In this document: piece by piece, positions 6,206-8,580 of the stretch
Numbering within the stretch: position 1 is the first letter of the stretch
How the letters are laid out: every line of letters starts with the position of its first letter
Origin: Bacteroidota bacterium
GTDB lineage: Bacteria > Bacteroidota > Bacteroidia > Flavobacteriales_F > PHOS-HE28
Assembly: GCA_023428865.1 (NCBI GenBank)
Contig: JAEYWT010000048.1
Coordinates: forward strand, 1-8,580
Length of the DNA stretch: 8,580 bases
Direction of reading: 5' to 3'
Translations under genes and position numbers: made by a program
Notes under the pieces: model-generated
Seen by the model: only the letters and a program-made list of their open reading frames with translations
The model's database searches: none
Told to the model about the DNA's origin: nothing

Positions 6206-7744
6206 ATGCTTGTAAAAGTCTTCGGCAGTGCCGTTTTCGGCATCAATGCCACCATCGTTACCGCCGAGGTGAACGTGGAGAATGGTGCGTTCTTCTTCCT
6301 CGTGGGCCTGCCAGACAGTGCCGTGAAGGAAAGCCAGCAACGCATGGATGCCGCGCTGCGCAACAACGGCCTCTACTTCCCGCGCGGGAAAGGCGTTACC
6401 ATCAACCTGGCACCGGCCGATATCCGCAAGGAGGGAACCGCTTACGACCTGCCGCTCGCTGTGGGTCTGCTCGCTGCTACCGACCAAGCACCACCCGACC
6501 TGTTGGAGACGCATCTCGTCATGGGTGAGCTTTCGCTCGACGGTGGGGTGCGTCCCATCAAAGGCGCCTTGCCCATCGCGCTGGAAGCGAAACGCCAAGG
6601 TTTCAAAGGCATTATCCTGCCTGCCGCCAACGCACGGGAAGCGGCCATCGTCACGGGGCTCACTGTGTACGGCGTGGAGCATTTGCGCGAAGTGGTCGAC
6701 ATCCTGCATGGTCGCTCTTCCGTGCAACCCACCGTGGTGGACATCGAAGCCGAGTTCGCCAATAGCAGCCGCAGCTATCCGGTCGATATCGCCGATGTGA
6801 AAGGGCAGGAGAACATCAAACGCGCTTTTGAGATCGCAGCGGCTGGCGGACACAACCTCATCCTTATCGGGCCACCAGGGGCGGGCAAGACCATGCTCGC
6901 CAAACGCCTGCCCACCATTCTGCCACCGCTCAACATCGACGAGGCCCTGGAGACCACAAAGATCCACAGCGTGGCCGGCAAGTTGAAGAAGGAAGACAGT
7001 TTGCTCAGCGTACGTCCGTATCGCTCGCCACACCATACGATCAGCGATGTGGCGCTCGTGGGCGGCGGATCCTTCCCTCAACCCGGCGAGATCAGTTTGG
7101 CGCACAATGGCGTGCTCTTCCTCGACGAGCTACCCGAGTTCAAGCGTCAGGTGCTGGAAGTGCTGCGTCAGCCCTTGGAGGATCGTGTGGTCACCATCAG
7201 CCGTGCGCGATTCACGGTGGAGTACCCCGCCAGCTTCATGCTCGTCGCCGCGATGAACCCATGTCCCTGCGGCTATTACAACCACCCCGACAAAGAATGC
7301 GTCTGCGCACCCGGCGTGGTGCAGAAGTACCTCAACAAGGTGAGTGGTCCGCTGCTCGATCGTATCGACATCCACATTGAAGTGACACCGGTGCCCTTCA
7401 CCGAACTGAGCGCCGAACGCACTACGGAGAAAAGCGCCGACATGCGCGAGCGGGTCATCGTGGCACGTAAACTTCAACAAGACCGATACGAGGGGAAGAA
7501 GATCCACTGCAACGCGCAGATGGGCAGCAAGGAACTGCGCGAGATCTGCCGCATCGATGCCAACGGCAAGGCCCTCCTCGAAAAGGCCATGGACCGCCTC
7601 GGCCTCAGCGCCCGCGCCTACGATCGCATCCTGAAGGTGAGCCGCACCATTGCCGACATGAGCGGCAGCCCGGACATCCGCACCGAACACCTCGCCGAAG
7701 CCATCCAATACCGCAGTTTGGATAGGGAAGGCTGGGCGGGGTAG
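6206..7744 (+). CDS. comM: ComM/YifB-family Mg-chelatase-like AAA+ ATPase
   Basis: ComM proteins are hexameric AAA+ helicases that promote branch migration during integration of incoming DNA in natural transformation; they are also common in bacteria not known to be competent. The 512 residues show an N-terminal ChlI-like domain with Lon-protease-type fold (about 20-165). The ATPase module has Walker A G-P-P-G-A-G-K-T at 222-229 and Walker B V-L-F-L-D-E at 303-308. The family-specific cysteine cluster N-P-C-P-C-G...C-V-C is at 351-367 (Cys353, 355, 365, 367), probably metal-binding. L-L-D-R-I-D follows at 383-388, then a helical Mg_chelatase_C-type domain (about 410-507) with L-S-A-R-A-Y-D-R-I. 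Length is standard and nothing is missing. ATG 6206 follows gmhA by 12 bases; GGGAG at 6198-6202 resembles a Shine-Dalgarno, but the 3-base spacer is too short to be convincing. Despite its old annotation as magnesium chelatase, no chlorophyll role is implied. Confidence 0.95.
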   Translation: MLVKVFGSAVFGINATIVTAEVNVENGAFFFLVGLPDSAVKESQQRMDAALRNNGLYFPRGKGVTINLAPADIRKEGTAYDLPLAVGLLAATDQAPPDLLETHLVMGELSLDGGVRPIKGALPIALEAKRQGFKGIILPAANAREAAIVTGLTVYGVEHLREVVDILHGRSSVQPTVVDIEAEFANSSRSYPVDIADVKGQENIKRAFEIAAAGGHNLILIGPPGAGKTMLAKRLPTILPPLNIDEALETTKIHSVAGKLKKEDSLLSVRPYRSPHHTISDVALVGGGSFPQPGEISLAHNGVLFLDELPEFKRQVLEVLRQPLEDRVVTISRARFTVEYPASFMLVAAMNPCPCGYYNHPDKECVCAPGVVQKYLNKVSGPLLDRIDIHIEVTPVPFTELSAERTTEKSADMRERVIVARKLQQDRYEGKKIHCNAQMGSKELREICRIDANGKALLEKAMDRLGLSARAYDRILKVSRTIADMSGSPDIRTEHLAEAIQYRSLDREGWAG

Positions 7745-8308
7745 GGCTGTGAACCACTTCTTCTGGTCGGCAAGAACCGGTTGGCAACGATCGGTCGCCG
7801 CAAGCGTTGGACGATGTGGTACATTCTGCTCAAAGAAGTCTTCGTTTCGCTGTGTCGTAGGAATGGTGACAGCGTACATGAACCCAAGGCTCGACGATAG
7901 GACACCTTCTGGCCGTTGGTGCGGTTGACTTCAGCGCATCCGGAGGCGAACGGGCCTTGATAACGCGTGCTGTGAATAATGTACACTCTTACGTAGGTCG
8001 GAAGACGGTATTCACTGTAGATCGCAGTTTAACCCGTCGAGTTGTAGAAATGGCTCGAACCAACGTATGACCGAGTGGACTGACCGCCATTCATCTGCGT
8101 TCGATCCGCTCAGGGTTCTGCTGCTGCTCCACATGGAATAGCATCGTTGCGGATCGAGCACATCTAGGGGCTGCGGTGTGGTCCAGCCTAACAGAGCAGA
8201 CTTCTTATGTCCAGATGGTATTACCACGGCCAATACCCTTGATCTTGGGCTAGCTACGAGATGCGCACTATGGTTCATTCTCTGTTCATAAAATGTTGAA
8301 GAAACACA

Positions 8309-8316
8309 GGGGGGGG
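8309..8316 (+). repeat. Homopolymeric G8 tract upstream of a secreted ORF
   Basis: Eight consecutive G residues occur about 50 bases before the ATG at 8367. A TTG at 8296-8298 and a TATC at 8317-8320 flank the tract with an 18-base spacing, roughly like the -33 and -7 positions of a Bacteroidota promoter, although the -7 match is poor. Tracts of this kind can change length by slippage, and they are also prone to sequencing error. Confidence 0.55.
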
Positions 8317-8331
8317 TATCAATTCGTGATC

Positions 8332-8348
8332 TGCAACATGATATTGCA
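8332..8348. repeat. 17-base interrupted palindrome upstream of the secreted ORF
   Basis: TGCAA at 8332-8336 and TTGCA at 8344-8348 are inverted copies separated by 7 bases, ending 18 bases before the ATG at 8367. The form fits a dimeric repressor site or a weak leader hairpin. Arms of 5 bases are short enough to arise by chance. Confidence 0.2.
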
Positions 8349-8366
8349 CAAACAAAACCCATATCC

Positions 8367-8552
8367 ATGTTCTTGCACCGTTGGATGATCCTGATCATAG
8401 CCGCTGTCACCTTCTGTGTAGCGCACGCCCAGCAACTCACTGTTACACTTACCGGTTCCATGCATAATGGTAGTAGAAGCCATCTCAAAATAGTTTTTGG
8501 CAGCGAGCCGGAGGAGTTTTTCGGGCAGCCGAGGCGCGAAACCCGCGCATAG
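8367..8552 (+). pseudogene. Possible truncated start of a secreted protein (signal peptide plus short tail)
   Basis: This 61-codon ORF begins with a textbook signal peptide: His-Arg near the N-terminus, a hydrophobic core (M-I-L-I-I-A-A-V-T-F-C-V), and cleavage at A-H-A/Q, the Ala-Gln junction common in Bacteroidota exported proteins. The mature part begins Q-Q-L-T-V-T-L-T-G-S-M-H-N-G. That opening faintly recalls SprB-type adhesin repeats, but the resemblance is too short to rely on. From about residue 44 the sequence becomes charged (S-E-P-E-E-F-F-G-Q-P-R-R-E-T-R-A) and stops at TAG 8550-8552. The DNA changes at the same place, from AT-richer to strongly GC-rich near 8498. I infer a gene cut short by insertion, recombination or a frameshift, though an intact tiny exported protein is possible. 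The window ends 28 bases later, so no downstream remainder can be checked. Confidence 0.4.
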
Positions 8553-8580
8553 CTGGACGCTCTGGAAGGGTTGAGCAACA
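8498..8580. other. GC-rich segment of differing composition at the right edge (possible repeat or mobile element end)
   Basis: From about 8498 to the window end the DNA is clearly GC-richer than the preceding 200 bases. It contains a 5-bp GC hairpin (GCGCG 8534-8538, CGCGC 8544-8548, 5-base loop). None of the forward frames through it gives a recognisable protein. It may be the end of a dispersed repeat or insertion that interrupts the secreted ORF. No terminal inverted repeat or target duplication can be seen because only one edge lies in the window. Confidence 0.3.

Larger units (their letters stand above)
7745..8366. other. Gene-poor 620-base region
   Basis: I find no convincing gene here. 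The three forward frames following comM all close within about 180 bases and encode nothing I recognise. No tRNA cloverleaf, rRNA segment, CRISPR-like repeat or T-tailed terminator hairpin is evident; the best local structures are weak (CAACG/CGTTG arms near 7784-7809). The last 90 bases, from about 8280, are visibly richer in A and T and contain a run of eight G. The region could hold a decayed gene, a small RNA or long regulatory DNA for the downstream ORF; the sequence alone does not decide. Confidence 0.5.

Noticed and set aside
6026..7105. Long open frame on the minus strand (359 codons) opposite gmhA and comM
   Set aside because: It lies antisense to two clearly recognised genes, spans their boundary, has a His/Asp/Gln/Val-rich composition typical of the reverse of GC-biased codons, and shows no family motif.
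6206..7744. Magnesium chelatase subunit for chlorophyll synthesis
   Set aside because: The N-terminal Lon-fold domain, the C-P-C-G...C-V-C cluster and the full 512-residue length match the ComM/YifB family rather than BchI/ChlI, and no other pigment genes are present.
7776..7783. AACCGGTT palindrome after comM as a possible terminator
   Set aside because: The 8-base self-complementary site has no loop and no T-run follows, so it does not make a terminator hairpin.
7130..7879. Minus-strand open frame of 249 codons running from the comM 3' half into the gap
   Set aside because: Most of it is the antisense shadow of comM; the part in the gap (about 45 codons) has no recognisable feature and no supporting start signal.
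8041..8070. GGTTCGAGCC on the minus strand, resembling a tRNA T-loop
   Set aside because: The flanking bases do not pair to form a T-stem, and no acceptor, D or anticodon arm is present at the right distances.
8012..8578. Minus-strand frame open for at least 188 codons and reaching the right window edge
   Set aside because: The length is somewhat more than chance would usually give, but the product is rich in Ser, Cys, Trp and Arg with no motif, lies opposite a convincing signal-peptide ORF and crosses the composition change. A translated search of the extended contig could reopen this.

Overview
The window is a compact, single-strand (+) housekeeping segment of a GC-rich bacterial chromosome, followed by a gene-poor right end. 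I infer the phylum Bacteroidota, probably an uncultured high-GC Flavobacteriales-type lineage. The grounds are three: convincing Shine-Dalgarno sequences are nearly absent before otherwise clear genes; the DsbD has the form I associate with that phylum (long linker, long insertion in its thioredoxin domain, C-x4-C N-terminal domain); and there is a small protein of a type I remember from Bacteroidota. No rRNA, tRNA, CRISPR array or recognisable transposase was found.

Layout. 1-81 is the C-terminal end of an unidentified membrane protein. 93-1319 is an aminodeoxychorismate synthase component I (pabB), overlapping tilS (tRNA-Ile lysidine synthetase, 1297-2622). After an 80-base gap comes a 96-residue conserved small protein of unknown function (2703-2993). 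Next are a stand-alone secreted DsbD N-terminal-like domain protein (3067-3519) and, 3 bases later, a full-length dsbD (3523-5562). Then come gmhA (sedoheptulose-7-phosphate isomerase, GTG start, 5597-6193) and comM (YifB-type AAA+ ATPase, 6206-7744). From 7745 to about 8366 I see no convincing gene. A short ORF with a clear signal peptide (8367-8552) follows; it stops soon after a visible change in base composition and looks like the truncated start of a secreted protein.

How the genes work together. The spacings (11 bases, 23-base overlap, 80, 73, 3, 34, 12) suggest one or a few co-transcribed units, but the products serve separate pathways: folate synthesis, tRNA decoding, periplasmic thiol reduction, LPS heptose synthesis and DNA uptake/recombination. 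Only the two Dsb proteins are an obvious functional pair.

I do not find a convincing new multi-gene system. The items most worth a second look are the duplicated redox-active DsbD N-terminal domain, and the right end, where a G8 tract lies about 50 bases before a truncated secreted ORF that runs into sequence of different composition.
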